64,000 nt of DNA, from assembly GCF_963676685.1 (NCBI RefSeq), contig NC_092354.1:72032178-72096177 (forward strand), written 5' to 3'. The DNA comes from Mytilus edulis. Taxonomy: Eukaryota; Mollusca; Bivalvia; Mytilida; Mytilidae. The notes under the pieces are model-generated. The model had not been told where the DNA came from and did not search any database. It saw only the letters and a list, made by a program, of their open reading frames with translations. Below are positions 26,301 to 35,845 of this stretch, piece by piece; the stretch's first letter is position 1; each line of letters starts with the position of its first letter. The position numbers and the translations under genes were made by a program.

Positions 26301-29300
26301 GTTCATCTGAATTTGTATATGTAAAACTATGTGCTTTTTAAAATCTTTTTCGATTTTTTTTCTCCATCAATTAGCTTTACCGGTTTTTATAAAATGCGTT
26401 GTTTTGTTCGACATGACACCGAAGAATGTCATGATAATCAACAGTTTGTAAATAAAGTCACGTTAGCAAGTCTCTTTAAATTAATTATCGGTGTATTTAT
26501 CTGTTCCAATTTCCTTTTTAAACTAACTCTCTGTTTGAATTAAAACTTAACCTATTTATTTTGTTATGGATGTACGTAGGTGAGGTTAGGGAATTTGTGT
26601 CAGATGTTCGGACTCCTTGGTGTTTTTCCATACGATGCAATGTAAAATAATTTGACCCCTAACACCTATTTGTCTTTTAATACAAGACTTAATAGCTCAT
26701 AAAAGGTTATTTGACAGATTCTTGAATTTCTTTCTTTTGATAGGACCCTAAATGATACCAATGCAAATATAAGGTAAAAGTCCGACTCAGTCTTTTCCCG
26801 CCAAATTTTATTAATCAAATATCTCGAAAAGCAGTTACATGATCTATCAAAATTTCTATTCTAATTTTATCCTTATCTCATACTTTTCCAGCTTATAGTA
26901 TCAATTGTAAATTCTTGGTTTATTTAATTTCATCTAAGATCACATAAGTACATCCTTAAAGCATATCTTTCCAGCGAAATGAAAATAAAAGGATTTCATG
27001 ATGGAGATGAACGACAAAAGCCATTATCTGACGTAGTCAGAGAAAAAAACAATCTTGCATTGCAAACCCGTAGTCAAATATGACAATGTCTTGCGATGTA
27101 TATTGAAATTATCCGATCGTTTAACGTAATCAACATGTTATATCAGAAAACTGTATTTTCTATTCTAGACATACAAAATAAAGTTTTGTTTACCTTGTAT
27201 GACACTAAAATATTTTTCCTTTATGTCCTGTTTTTTGTTTTTTTAATTCATTGAATAGATGTGTACACTTAAAAGACATTTAGCAAAAAGGTAAAAATAA
27301 AGTCTTCTATATCAGTAATGTTTCTCCACTCGGTATAATTCCTGACGAAATGTTAAGCATGTTTACCAGATTTGAAGCATTTAATAAAATAAAAACCATT
27401 ATAATTGTGAAGAGTACATGCTAAACATAAAGTGAGTATCGAACATGTTAAATGAACTTAAAATTCACTCAACTGTTGTTATAACTTAAAATATTAAATT
27501 TGAGTTCATAAAATCCATAAAAGAGGGACGAAAGATACCAAAGGGACAGTCAAACTCATAAATCTAAAACAAACTGACAACGCCATGGCTAAAAATGAAA
27601 AAGACAAACAGAAAAACAATAGTACACATGACACAACATAGAAAACCTAAGAATAAACAACACGAACCCCTCCAAAAACTAGGGGTGATAACTATGATTT
27701 ATTAATTCGTTACTGACCATACAAACGCATGATTATTAATCACACAGAGATTATAATAACTCAGTCTTAGATTTGACTTCAATTACTGTTATTATCCATT
27801 TTTTTTTATCATAGATACCAATCAAGATGGGATGATAAAGAAAGAAGATTTTGGGCTTGCTGTTGAGGTTTGTAAAAGAAGAGGGACGAAAGATACAAAA
27901 GGGACAGTCAAACTCATAAATCTAAAACAAACTGACAACGTAATGGATAAAAATAAAAAAAGACAAAAAGAAAAACAATAGTACACATGACACAACATAG
28001 AAAACTAAAAAATAAACAACACGAACCCCACCAAAAACTAGGGGTGATCTCAGGTGCTCCGGAAGGGTAAGCAGATCCTGCTCCACATGTGGCACCCGTC
28101 GTGTTGATTATGTGATTACAAATCCGGTAAATAGTCTAATTCGGTAGGTCACATTCATAAACCACTTGTAACATTATGTTCAAGGGAAAACCTCTATAAA
28201 TATGGAAATAGAATATGTCGGGTATTTTACAAGTTCATGTATATGAAAATTTCAATATGAAACCGAAGTAAAAATTATATCATGTAGCTGTAGACATGAT
28301 TGAAATGCAAAAGAAAATAAAAGTATATACCGAAAAAACAGTTTGCATTGTGTTGTATGTACTGTTGATTAAATCATTCAACCTACAAGATAGTATTCAC
28401 GTTCCTCACAGAAATATTTAACAGTATTGTAAAGCTACATTGTACACGCCATTTTGAAATTATTATGTAAGTTAAAAATAAGTCATGAATATTTCCTTAA
28501 TAATGAGATTAGGACTGTTTTTGGTACAATGAGTTATATAATATACAACACATCACGTAGTGAGATGAAATTGTATTTATATCTGACTGATGAATATAAT
28601 GCAATAGGATCGCGTTGGATACAAATTTATAGCTAAGATTTGGATGCTTCATTTGATACATTTTGATGCATTCCCTTTGTTTACTTGAATGGTACATGAT
28701 TTATTTTCGTACAATTATAATATACGATGCTAGTTACATGTCCCAAGTCACTTATAGAAAATCAAAAATGTAATGTTTGTTTTGCATTTGGAGTATATAT
28801 CTTCTAAATATCCGATATTTGATATTTTTAATGTGATTCCCATCAAAATTGCTTTGATTACATTGAAACTATACTAATTAATCAAAAGGTTCCCAGTGGT
28901 AAATTAAACATCCAGTATAGACATCCAAATGAAAGCCAACAACAGAATCGTCCCTTGGAATCTATTTCTAAAGATCGACATTGTTAAATTTAATTTTTAT
29001 CTTGAGTACAAAGAAAATGTATGGTCTACAGTCAAAATGTGTTCTTAGGTTGAAATTTCAAAAAAAAAAATTGTATTTCCGCAGAAAGTATGTAAGATAT
29101 TGGATTGGACAAAAGGTGGCAAGGAATATTCTGAAGCTGAGGAAACACTGAATTTGATATGGGAAGGTTTGAAGAAATACGCTGATGAAAACCAGGTATA
29201 AGAATTATATCAATTTGTTATTCATTTGTACAATATGCCGTAAAAAACATGTAGAATAGCGTATGTCTAAATAAATAATGTCGAAACTTTTTTTTAGAAA

Positions 29301-32300
29301 CAATATATATATTATATTATTGAAAATGCATTTTTTGTATAAATAAGATATATTAATAAAATATCAAATTAATGAAGACATAATGTCATTTTTTATTGTT
29401 TCAATGCCATATGCATTTCATAGATACAAAAAGGAAAGATTAACAATTCAATTATTCGATTGCTTTTGATTTTGCCATTTGAAAGGGGACTTTCCGTTTG
29501 GAATTTTGTTGGGAGTTCAGTATTTTTGTGATTTCACTTTTTAATACTTCAGAGCTAACAATGTGAAAAATTCTTGGCTATTATAAGTTGACATGTCACG
29601 TTACAATGTCCATCTATTTGTTCTCTGTAAACTTGATACTTTTCTAATTCGGATTTTTCAGTTTTTATTTATCATATTCTATATTTGCTTTCAATCTTTC
29701 GTCAGACTTGTCATGCAAGTTGACAAACACGGCATTCATTTTACAACTGAATAAGCACCAGCATCTCCGGGAAAATTTAATAAAAATAGTTTTTCCGGTT
29801 CGCAGTTAATGTACACGCTTGACATGACAAATCAATTGCGTTGTGGTAAAGCATACAGTGATAGAATTAATATCATGCTGGTCGTGAAATGGATCTTTCC
29901 TGTTACATCAAAATGTCAACTATAAAACAAAGCTTTCTTATTTTAGCGATATTATTCTACCGATGTTGTTGTAAAATGTATATAAATCATTTAAACTCAG
30001 ATAATGGATTAACACACTGCTTTTACACAAATCACAATAGCTGTTTTCAAAGTTGTGATTTATTCGAAATCGTGTTAGTGTTAATAATATTGAGTTGATA
30101 TACATGTATATTTTTCCATTGCACTAACATTTTAAGATTACACGTCATTTAAAAAGAACACCTAAAGATCAACTATAAAACAAAGCTTTTTTTATTTTAG
30201 CGATAGTATTCCACTGATGTCGTTGTAAATGTATATAAATCATTTAAACTCAGATAATGGATTAACGCAAATACTGCATTTTAACACAAAAAAAGTAACT
30301 GTTCATATTGCTATTGATTTGACATCGTGTTAATGGTAATACTATTGAAATTTCATAGCATTCATATATTAAGGTTGTATAAACACGTCAATTAAATAAT
30401 ACACTGACTATGTATGTCCCTCATATATCAAAAGCCTTTCTGACTATTTGAATGTGTTTCTTTTGATTGCACGCAATCACAAGTATACTCAGGACCGTCA
30501 TAGCATAATTAATGTTTCATGTTTAAAGGGGTCTATGTGGGGTTTGCCTTATACAAACTACTTTCTTGTAGAACAAATTATACGCATGTATGATAATCAA
30601 TTACTTTTAGCTTTTTATATTTCCTAAGATTATGCTATCTGTTTACATAGGATGATAAGGTATCGGAGGATGAATGGCTCAAAATGTGGACAGAAAGTGT
30701 AAAGGACATTAAAAGTGGTAAAGAGTTTCCGGAATGGCAGAAAAAGTTTGTAGATTTCATGTTTAAAGTCAACGACAAATCGGGTAAGTGAATCTTAATA
30801 CAGTGCAACCAGGCTAAACCGAATCCTGCATAAACCGAAAACCTGTATAACAAAATATGTTCGTAAGCACCGTCATATCCAATTGTATGCATTGTGAACT
30901 TGATAAAACCGAACATCGGCCAAAACTTAACAAAATTTAAGTCCCGAAGAGGTTCGATTTAAATAAGTTACTAAAAACACCCCTGTGCTTATCATATATT
31001 TAATTTTGCAATATTGCGTACATGAATTCGTTGTACTGTTTCGTCATTCTATTAAAAAAGAAAAGCTACAAGGAAAAAGTAAGCTAACAAAAAAGCGATA
31101 ATTCTAAACGGAAACTCCCTAAGCAAACGAAATAATCGACAGCTAAAACACATCAAACAAATCCAAAACGACTCGGTATAGGCATTTTCTTATTTAGAAA
31201 AAGGTATATTAAACATGGTTTTAAAGTTAGACGTTAAGTTTTTGAGTTATAGGATTTTATTCATCAATCATGTTGAGTGGCAGTGTTCTTACTATAGTTC
31301 AAAAGAACGTAAAACAATTTCACTAAACTTTTTTTATTTTTTTTTATTTATTGGCAATTAATTATTTTGATTGAAACAAAAACGTGATCTTACGTTTTGA
31401 AGTATTCACTTTAAAACGCTGTCAAGAATTATGAAACTTTAATGACTTGTTTATATCTATTGAAATAAACCCTCTTTTGTTTTAATTTATAAATTTCTAA
31501 TATTACCATGCAGAGTTCTGGAACTAAAATAGTTGAACAATTATCGAAAACTGTTTATTATGCAACGGACGTATCATGTGGTCATGGCGCCGCTCTATAT
31601 TAACAACTTTATATGATACAATTCAAGCATCAAGATTTTAAAATTCAGAAAATTACAAATTGTAAAAATGTTACATATCATAGAAAAAATGCGTTTGTTT
31701 CTATTTTATATTTCCATAATTTAGGTGACAATGAAATAGACGAGAACGAATTTAGCACGGTTTATCAAGCATATGGTATAAGCAAAGATAATTGTAGCAC
31801 TGCCTTCAAGAAAATATCCGGTGTAAGTAGTTTATAATTTAAGAAGGATACCACATTCCATGCCGACTTTTTATATATTTTTGTGTCTTGATTATAAAGA
31901 TAACAACTGACATAAGCTAATGTTATAAAATAAAATACAAAAGCGGCGGATAATATCAAGAATATTTGCAAAACTCCTAAATAAAATACAGACATAGCAA
32001 AGCCCTTGAAAAAAAAAAAAAGAGAAACAAGTTCGATAAAAACTACATCGAAAATGAAAGTCTGAGAAACACTGACCGCAATAAAAAAAAAATAAGGGTT
32101 ACTCAGGTTTTCCGAAAGGCTCAGATACCTGGAAGTCAAACAGCTAATAAACTTAGGACGAAAACAGGTTAGGACCTGTTTTTGTATTGTTATGAGTTAC
32201 AATTTATGACTAAAATTAGCAAAGACCCATCAAAACAACATTTGATACAAAAATTTAACAATACTTTTAGATATTTGGATGATATATTGGCTCTAAATAA

Positions 32301-35071
32301 TGACGACTTCAGTATGTATACTAAAGAAATTTATCCTGTAGAACTTACTTTAAATAAAGCTAATGATAACAATGACCACTGCCCTTTCCTCGATCTTGAT
32401 ATCTATATCATAAACGGGAAGCTTAATACAAAAATTTATGATAAAAGAGATGATTTTTCATTTCCTATTGTTAATTATCCATTTTTAGATGGTGACGTTC
32501 CCTTGTCACCATCTTATGGTGTTTATATATCTCAACTTGTACGATTCGCTCGTGTATGTAACAATGTATTAGATTTTAGCGAGAGAAATTTATGTATTAC
32601 TGAAAAATTATTACACCAGGGTTTTCGATATCACAAACAGGTCAAAACATTTACTAAATTTTATCACCGGTATAAGGAAATAATTCGTAAATATAACTCA
32701 ACATGCAGACATCTTATACGTTCAGGTATTTCACATCCAAAATTTTATGGAAATATTCTTTATAAAGCACAAAAATGTCAGTATTCTCCTCAGAAACTAA
32801 CAAAACCTTTAAATAGACTTATTAAAAGGGGATATAGTTACGATACTGTTGTCAGGTCATTAAAGATTGCATATTTTGGATTTAACATTGATTCACTGAT
32901 AGGGTCTTTGCATCGGAACTAAACACATTTATTTCTAAAAAAACAGTTGTTGGCATGACACGGGTTATGTTCTTCTCATATATTTTATGATAGTATGATA
33001 CTAAACCCCTAACGGGAGGGATTGTACCTGATATTCATATGATGAAGACATAATCTTTCAATCAGTTTAATTGAGGTCTGGAGCTGGCATATCAGTTAAC
33101 TGCTAGTAGTCTGTTGTTATTTATGTATTATTGTCATTTTATCTATTTTCTTTTGTTACATCTTTTGACATCAGACTCGGTCTTCTCTTGAACTGAATTT
33201 TAATGTGCGTATTGTTATTCTTTTACTTTTCTACATTGGCTAGAGGTATAGGGGGAGGGTTGAGAACTCATAAACATGTTTAACCCCGCCGCAATTTTGC
33301 GCCTGTCCCAAGTCAGGAGCCTCTGGCCTTTGTTAGTCTTGTATGATTTTAAAATTTTAGTTTCTTGTGTATAATTCGGAGTTTAGTATGACGTCCATTA
33401 TCACTGTACTATTATGCATATTTTAGGGGCCAGCTGAAGGACACCTACGGGTGCGGGAATTCTCGCTACATTGAAGACCCATTGGTTGCCTTCGGCTGTT
33501 GTTTGCTCTATGGTCGGGTGGTTGTCGCTTTGACATATTCACCATTTCCTTTCTCAATTTTATGATATATAGAGAATAATACATGGCAAAATCCGTATCA
33601 TATGTCGTATCATCCCGAGACATCAATATCAGCCCAAGGGCCTTTAGGCCCGAGGGATGATATTGGTCGAGGGTGATACGGCATGTGATACGGATTTTGC
33701 CATGTATTATACACTTTATCATATATTTCCACAGAAGAGTATTATATTATATGAACAGTTTTCTGATCCATAGCACTGGGTTACCTTCAGTTCTACTTTT
33801 GTCTTGTTTCAAAGGCCTTAAGGAACTGCTCAATTACTTATCCTAAGCACCAGGGTTACCTTACAACATGTACAATTTGCGTGCTGTTGTTTTAAAAATA
33901 TTTTGTTTATTATTGTATTAATTTGTGTGTTTTGTATTTTTCATAGTTGCATTTAGTGTGCCAAAAAATATGAAAACTTGACGTTCGTGACGTCACATAC
34001 AATATGAAAACTCGACGTTCGTGACGTCACATACCAAACAATGACGTCATTCAAAAAATTTACCTATTTTGAGGAAAATTTTTCTTAAGTAAAAAAAAAC
34101 CAAAACTGACTTTATGTAAAAAAAAAAAAAAAAAAAAAAAGTAGGGGTGTGATAAAGGGTATGCGATAAAGGGTAGGGGTGTGATAAAGGGTATGCGATA
34201 AAGGGTGCGCATCAAAGTTGCGCGATATGGATTAAACAGCAGGCTATTTATCACATATGCAAAACTACTGTATTTACTACTAAACATATGATAAAATACT
34301 ATATCCAGCTAAGTACTCAACTGATAACCGAGTCTGTGTTTAAACCTGTTACTTCACAAGTTAACACTCTTCAAAATGATTGTCTCGCGCTGAACAGTAA
34401 ATACAATAGTTCTCATAAATACCACGGGTTTAGGGGAGAACTTTTTTCATATGAATTTCTAAGGTCGAACACAGTAGCTCCTGTACACGAGGCAAACATA
34501 ATACAAGGAGGCAACCAAAGAGTTTGACAAGGATAAAGGAAATTAGATACTAACAGAGACATAACCTTTATTTGGAAGTTCATTCATTAAAAAACTGATT
34601 CGATATTTTAACAAGTTTTTGTTACGTAGAAGTGACTGAAAATTGGTACGTCGTAGCAAGTTTATATGCAAATATCTCGTTACTTTTCTTTACTCCACAA
34701 ATTAAGCCGATTGAATTAAATAAACACATGTTTACACTATAGTATTCTACCCAATAACCCTGATTATACAGACGCCATAACTTTCCTCCAAATTATGACA
34801 TAATTATATTTTTGACATTTTTACATTACGTTTGTGTATAACATGTAAACGGGAGGAAATCCAACTAAACCGAAACTTAATTATTGATACATCAAGATTT
34901 CAATAGTAAAGCCTACATATAATTTCGTTGAAAATACTGACATGTTTATTTTTATTCCAGGGTAAAAATATTACTAAACCTCAATTTGAGGCATTGTGGA
35001 AGGAATATTTTGTTTCCAACGACAGATCATCCAAAGGAAATTATCTTTTCGGTGTGCCTGATTTCATTTGA
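20322..35071 (+). CDS. Calexcitin / sarcoplasmic calcium-binding protein (six coding exons)
   Basis: Joining the exons at 20322-20388, 27815-27867, 29085-29195, 30651-30783, 31725-31822 and 34961-35071 gives 573 nt, 190 residues, with every junction in phase and every intron GT-AG. The product is an EF-hand protein. Loop 1 is D23-D34 (DTNQDGMIKKED), loop 2 is D74-E85 (DENQDDKVSEDE), loop 3 is D119-E130 (DKSGDNEIDENE); a fourth hand around K151-Q162 has lost its acidic ligands. Length, the order of hands, the motif KYADEN and the C-terminal EYFVSNDRSSKGNYLFG match molluscan calexcitins and the sarcoplasmic calcium-binding protein group. These are cytosolic Ca2+ buffers/sensors; squid calexcitin is reported to act on K+ channels and to bind GTP. 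No stop or frameshift is seen. Family assignment is firm; the physiological role here is inferred. Confidence 0.93.
20507..20690 (+). pseudogene. Tandem duplicate of exon 1 end and intron 1 start
   Basis: AAAGGATAAAACACTTCGG, TTGTTTCATTTG and CACG|GTAAGGTG repeat the exon-1 end at an offset of 156 bp, including the splice donor (20,544). The copied reading frame contains TAA, and no acceptor lies before it, so it is not used as coding sequence. A third, partial echo (GATGATGTCATTTTGTCTAA ... TTTTTGAATCTAA) ends at about 20,690. Confidence 0.85.
21005..21150 (+). repeat. SINE-like repeat R4 in intron 1
   Basis: Words GAAGGCAAAATCGAAAACTC and CAAACGAATGGATAACAATT match the family. Confidence 0.7.
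21151..23499. other. Intron 1 of calexcitin, nothing recognised
   Basis: AT-rich intronic DNA without further recognisable elements. Confidence 0.5.
23500..23578 (+). repeat. Fragment of the hammerhead-bearing repeat
   Basis: GACGAAAATTGCGTCTCGCG and CAATCCTGGTATCTATGAGG match the 3' half of the family; the CTGATGA core is missing. Confidence 0.6.
23579..25194. other. Intron 1 of calexcitin, nothing recognised
   Basis: No supported feature. Confidence 0.5.
25195..25602. mobile_element. R5-related element (decayed MITE)
   Basis: The left part TTAAGGAAGCTAGCTTG and the right part GAAGCGAACTCCCTTA are partly inverted. Inner wording (CGGAATCCTCTGGTTTTAT, TTTCCCGCAAAAATTTC, TCTCGAAAACAAGCACG) parallels the R5 copy at 26.6-26.95 kb. 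It is a divergent relative, not a clean copy. Confidence 0.5.
25770..26185 (+). repeat. SINE-like repeat R2 in intron 1
   Basis: Words TTATGTTGTACTTTAATACC, CAAACATGTTTGAGCCAGCC, TTTTGCTCATTGTTGAAAGC and the end GACAAACATACCACATCAAC match the family in order. Confidence 0.75.
26567..26957 (-). mobile_element. MITE-like element R5, copy 2 (inverted)
   Basis: Ends GGATGTACGTAGGTGAGG and AAGTACATCCTTAAA are inverted to each other. The interior is the reverse complement of copy 1 at 6.25-6.60 kb: GCAAATATAAGGTAAAAGTC, TTTCCCGCC, AAATATCTCGAAAAGC, CCAGCTTATAGTATCAATTG. Confidence 0.8.
27519..27692 (+). repeat. SINE-like repeat R6, copy upstream of exon 2
   Basis: Starts at GAGGGACGAAAGATACC and runs through AAGGGACAGTCAAACTCAT, AACAATAGTACACATGACAC to CCAAAAACTAGGGGTGAT. 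The copy at 27,877 is nearly the same sequence. Confidence 0.85.
27815..27867 (+). CDS. Calexcitin exon 2
   Basis: 53 bp, residues D23-E40. It holds the whole first calcium loop, DTNQDGMIKKED. The acceptor is TTTTTTTATCATAG; the donor is GAG|GTTTGT, a weaker match to consensus. A copy of repeat R6 begins about 10 bp after the donor. Confidence 0.92.
27876..28115 (+). repeat. SINE-like repeat R6, copy just after exon 2
   Basis: Starts GAGGGACGAAAGATACAAAA and continues past the end of the first copy with CAGGTGCTCCGGAAGGGTAA and CACATGTGGCACCCGTCGTG, wording typical of this mussel repeat. Confidence 0.85.
28116..29084. other. Intron 2 of calexcitin, nothing recognised
   Basis: AT-rich; overlapping 60-codon frames on both strands at 28.45-28.70 kb are unsupported. 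Confidence 0.5.
29085..29195 (+). CDS. Calexcitin exon 3
   Basis: 111 bp, residues K41-Q77, including KVCKILDWTKGGKEYSEAEE and LIWEGLKKYADENQ, the linker and first helix of EF-hand 2. Acceptor TTTCCGCAG, donor CAG|GTATAA. Confidence 0.93.
29440..29565 (-). repeat. SINE-like repeat R4 fragment in intron 3
   Basis: Words TTTTGATTTTGCCATTTGAA, GGGGACTTTCCGTTTGG and GTTCAGTATTTTTGTGATTT match the family. Confidence 0.7.
29916..30410 (+). repeat. 253-bp tandem duplication in intron 3
   Basis: TCAACTATAAAACAAAGCTT begins at 29,916 and again at 30,169. The two units share AAATCATTTAAACTCAGATA, ATGGATTAAC and GACATCGTGTTA-type words, and diverge towards their ends. The 69-codon frame in unit 1 is broken in unit 2, so it is not coding. 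Confidence 0.8.
30651..30783 (+). CDS. Calexcitin exon 4
   Basis: 133 bp, residues D78-S121 and the first base of G122. It contains the end of EF-hand 2 (DDKVSEDEWLKMW) and the incoming helix of EF-hand 3 (KFVDFMFKVND). Acceptor GTTTACATAG, donor TCGG|GTAAGT. The 93-codon minus-strand frame here is a shadow. Confidence 0.93.
31090..31210 (+). repeat. SINE-like repeat R4 fragment in intron 4
   Basis: Words CGGAAACTCCCTAAGCAAAC, AACACATCAAACAAATCC and GGCATTTTCTTATTTAGAAA match the family loosely. Confidence 0.6.
31725..31822 (+). CDS. Calexcitin exon 5
   Basis: 98 bp, the rest of G122 to G154. It completes EF-hand 3 (GDNEIDENEFSTVYQAYGIS) and starts the degenerate fourth hand. Acceptor CATAATTTAG, donor CCGGT|GTAAGT. 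The overlapping minus-strand frame of 124 codons is a shadow. Confidence 0.93.
32165..33563 (+). mobile_element. Reverse-transcriptase element in intron 5, copy 2
   Basis: 5'-truncated retroelement with one long open frame and a non-coding tail shared with copy 1 (14.6-15.6 kb). Gene sense is the same as the host gene. The tail runs from about 32,923 to TTTCTCAATTTTATG near 33,563 and contains a module (GTTTAACCCCGCCGCA ... GCCTGTCCCAAGTCAGGAGC) that also occurs in the R2 SINE-like repeats. Confidence 0.85.
32170..32922 (+). pseudogene. Reverse transcriptase C-terminal part, Penelope-like
   Basis: An open frame of 246 codons from the first ATG at 32,182; homology starts a few codons earlier (DLFLYCYELQFM), after a TAG. 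It holds the catalytic YLDD box (FRYLDDIL, about residue 30), then HCPFLDLDIYI and GKLNTKIYDKRDD, followed by a Cys/Arg-rich thumb region ending SLKIAYFGF. The order YxDD, FLD, G-x-L-x-T-x-x-Y-x-K is what I know from Penelope-like reverse transcriptases, but a LINE origin is not excluded. The fingers and motifs A and B are missing by truncation, so it cannot be active alone. Confidence 0.75.
33576..33710. repeat. 135-bp near-perfect palindrome
   Basis: The arm beginning ATAATACATGGCAAAATCCG is mirrored by CGGATTTTGCCATGTATTAT at the other end. The arms meet at GGGCCTTTAGGCCC (33,638-33,651) with only a few mismatches. It directly follows the retroelement tail. It could be a foldback element or MITE. 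The 99-codon minus-strand frame through it is a by-product. Confidence 0.9.
33967..34049. repeat. Two 34-bp tandem units with CRE-like TGACGTCA
   Basis: Units at 33,967-34,000 and 34,001-34,034 differ at one base. Each holds TGACGTCA (33,988-33,995 and 34,022-34,029), and a third TGACGTCA lies at 34,042-34,049. This octamer is the CREB/ATF site. Whether it is functional inside intron 5 is unknown. Confidence 0.85.
34117..34204. repeat. Poly-A run and two 32-bp tandem units
   Basis: A run of about 24 A residues precedes two identical 32-bp units (34,141-34,172 and 34,173-34,204) built from GTAGGGGTGTGATAAAGG and GTATGCGATAAAGG. Such runs often vary in length. Confidence 0.85.
34961..35071 (+). 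CDS. Calexcitin exon 6 (last)
   Basis: 111 bp including TGA (35,069-35,071), residues G155-I190: GKNITKPQFEALWKEYFVSN, then the conserved tail DRSSKGNYLFG. The acceptor is TTTATTCCAG. EF-hand 4 has no acidic ligands, as is usual in this family. Confidence 0.93.
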   Translation, partial: GKNITKPQFEALWKEYFVSNDRSSKGNYLFGVPDFI

Positions 35072-35845
35072 AGGTGTACCTGACTTGATGATGAATGTAT
35101 TGGTGATATGTAGCCGAATCTATTCGATGTTTCAGTGAAGATGTTAATTGTTTAGTCATTTCCGGTAGTGTCGTGATGCTGTGTTTGTTTTCGGAACCTT
35201 CAATGATAGGATGCTCCTCTTTACAGAGACATATAGTTATTAACTCTTGCTCTCTAGCGAAGAGTGTTGCTTATTTGCAGTTAAACCAAATCTTCTTTTT
35301 CTCCGAGAGATGATTATTAGTATTTAGTATAAACATTTAACAGACGATAATATTATATATGTGTTGTGTTCTTAACCTTCACACGAATCAGGAACTTATG
35401 TTAAGCTCACATTAATGTTTATTCCTATTTAACATATCTGATAAAAGGATCAAAATGGTGAGCATTGAAATGATCCAGATTAGATTTATCTATTGCTTTA
35501 TGTTTGCTGAATAATAGCGAGGCATATTAAGAACCAATTGAAGTAAGACCACAATCATCAATATATCTACACTTTAATATATTCTCAAAGTTTTATCTTT
35601 TCAAACCCGTTTACAAGTGATATCTATATTTACGATATCATCACGGAACCCTTTACGAATTTTTCTTAAATTATTCTTAATTTGATTACACATATAATGA
35701 GAATCATTATGTTGTCATCATAGGCAAGCAAATACAGAGAATTGTTAAGAGAAATTGTTATTGAAACATTTATAAAAGACGGGCGTGCAACCATGGAATA
35801 CACTTTCTATAATTTTTAATAAAACTGCTAAGACAGAAGATCGTG
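35072..35845 (+). other. Probable 3' untranslated region of calexcitin
   Basis: No frame follows the stop. AATAAA occurs at 35,818-35,823 and is the first good polyadenylation signal I see downstream; the true end is uncertain. Confidence 0.5.

Noticed and set aside
31765-32139. 124-codon minus-strand frame resembling a membrane protein
   Set aside because: It overlaps calexcitin exon 5 on the opposite strand, and its hydrophobic residues come from A-rich DNA read in reverse.
33423-33722. 99-codon minus-strand frame
   Set aside because: It runs through the retroelement tail and the palindrome and has no protein-like motif.
20322-35071. Calmodulin or troponin C as identity of the EF-hand gene
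   Set aside because: Exon layout, 190-residue length, degenerate fourth hand and the KYADEN and SNDRSSKGNYLFG motifs fit calexcitin/SCP and not calmodulin.
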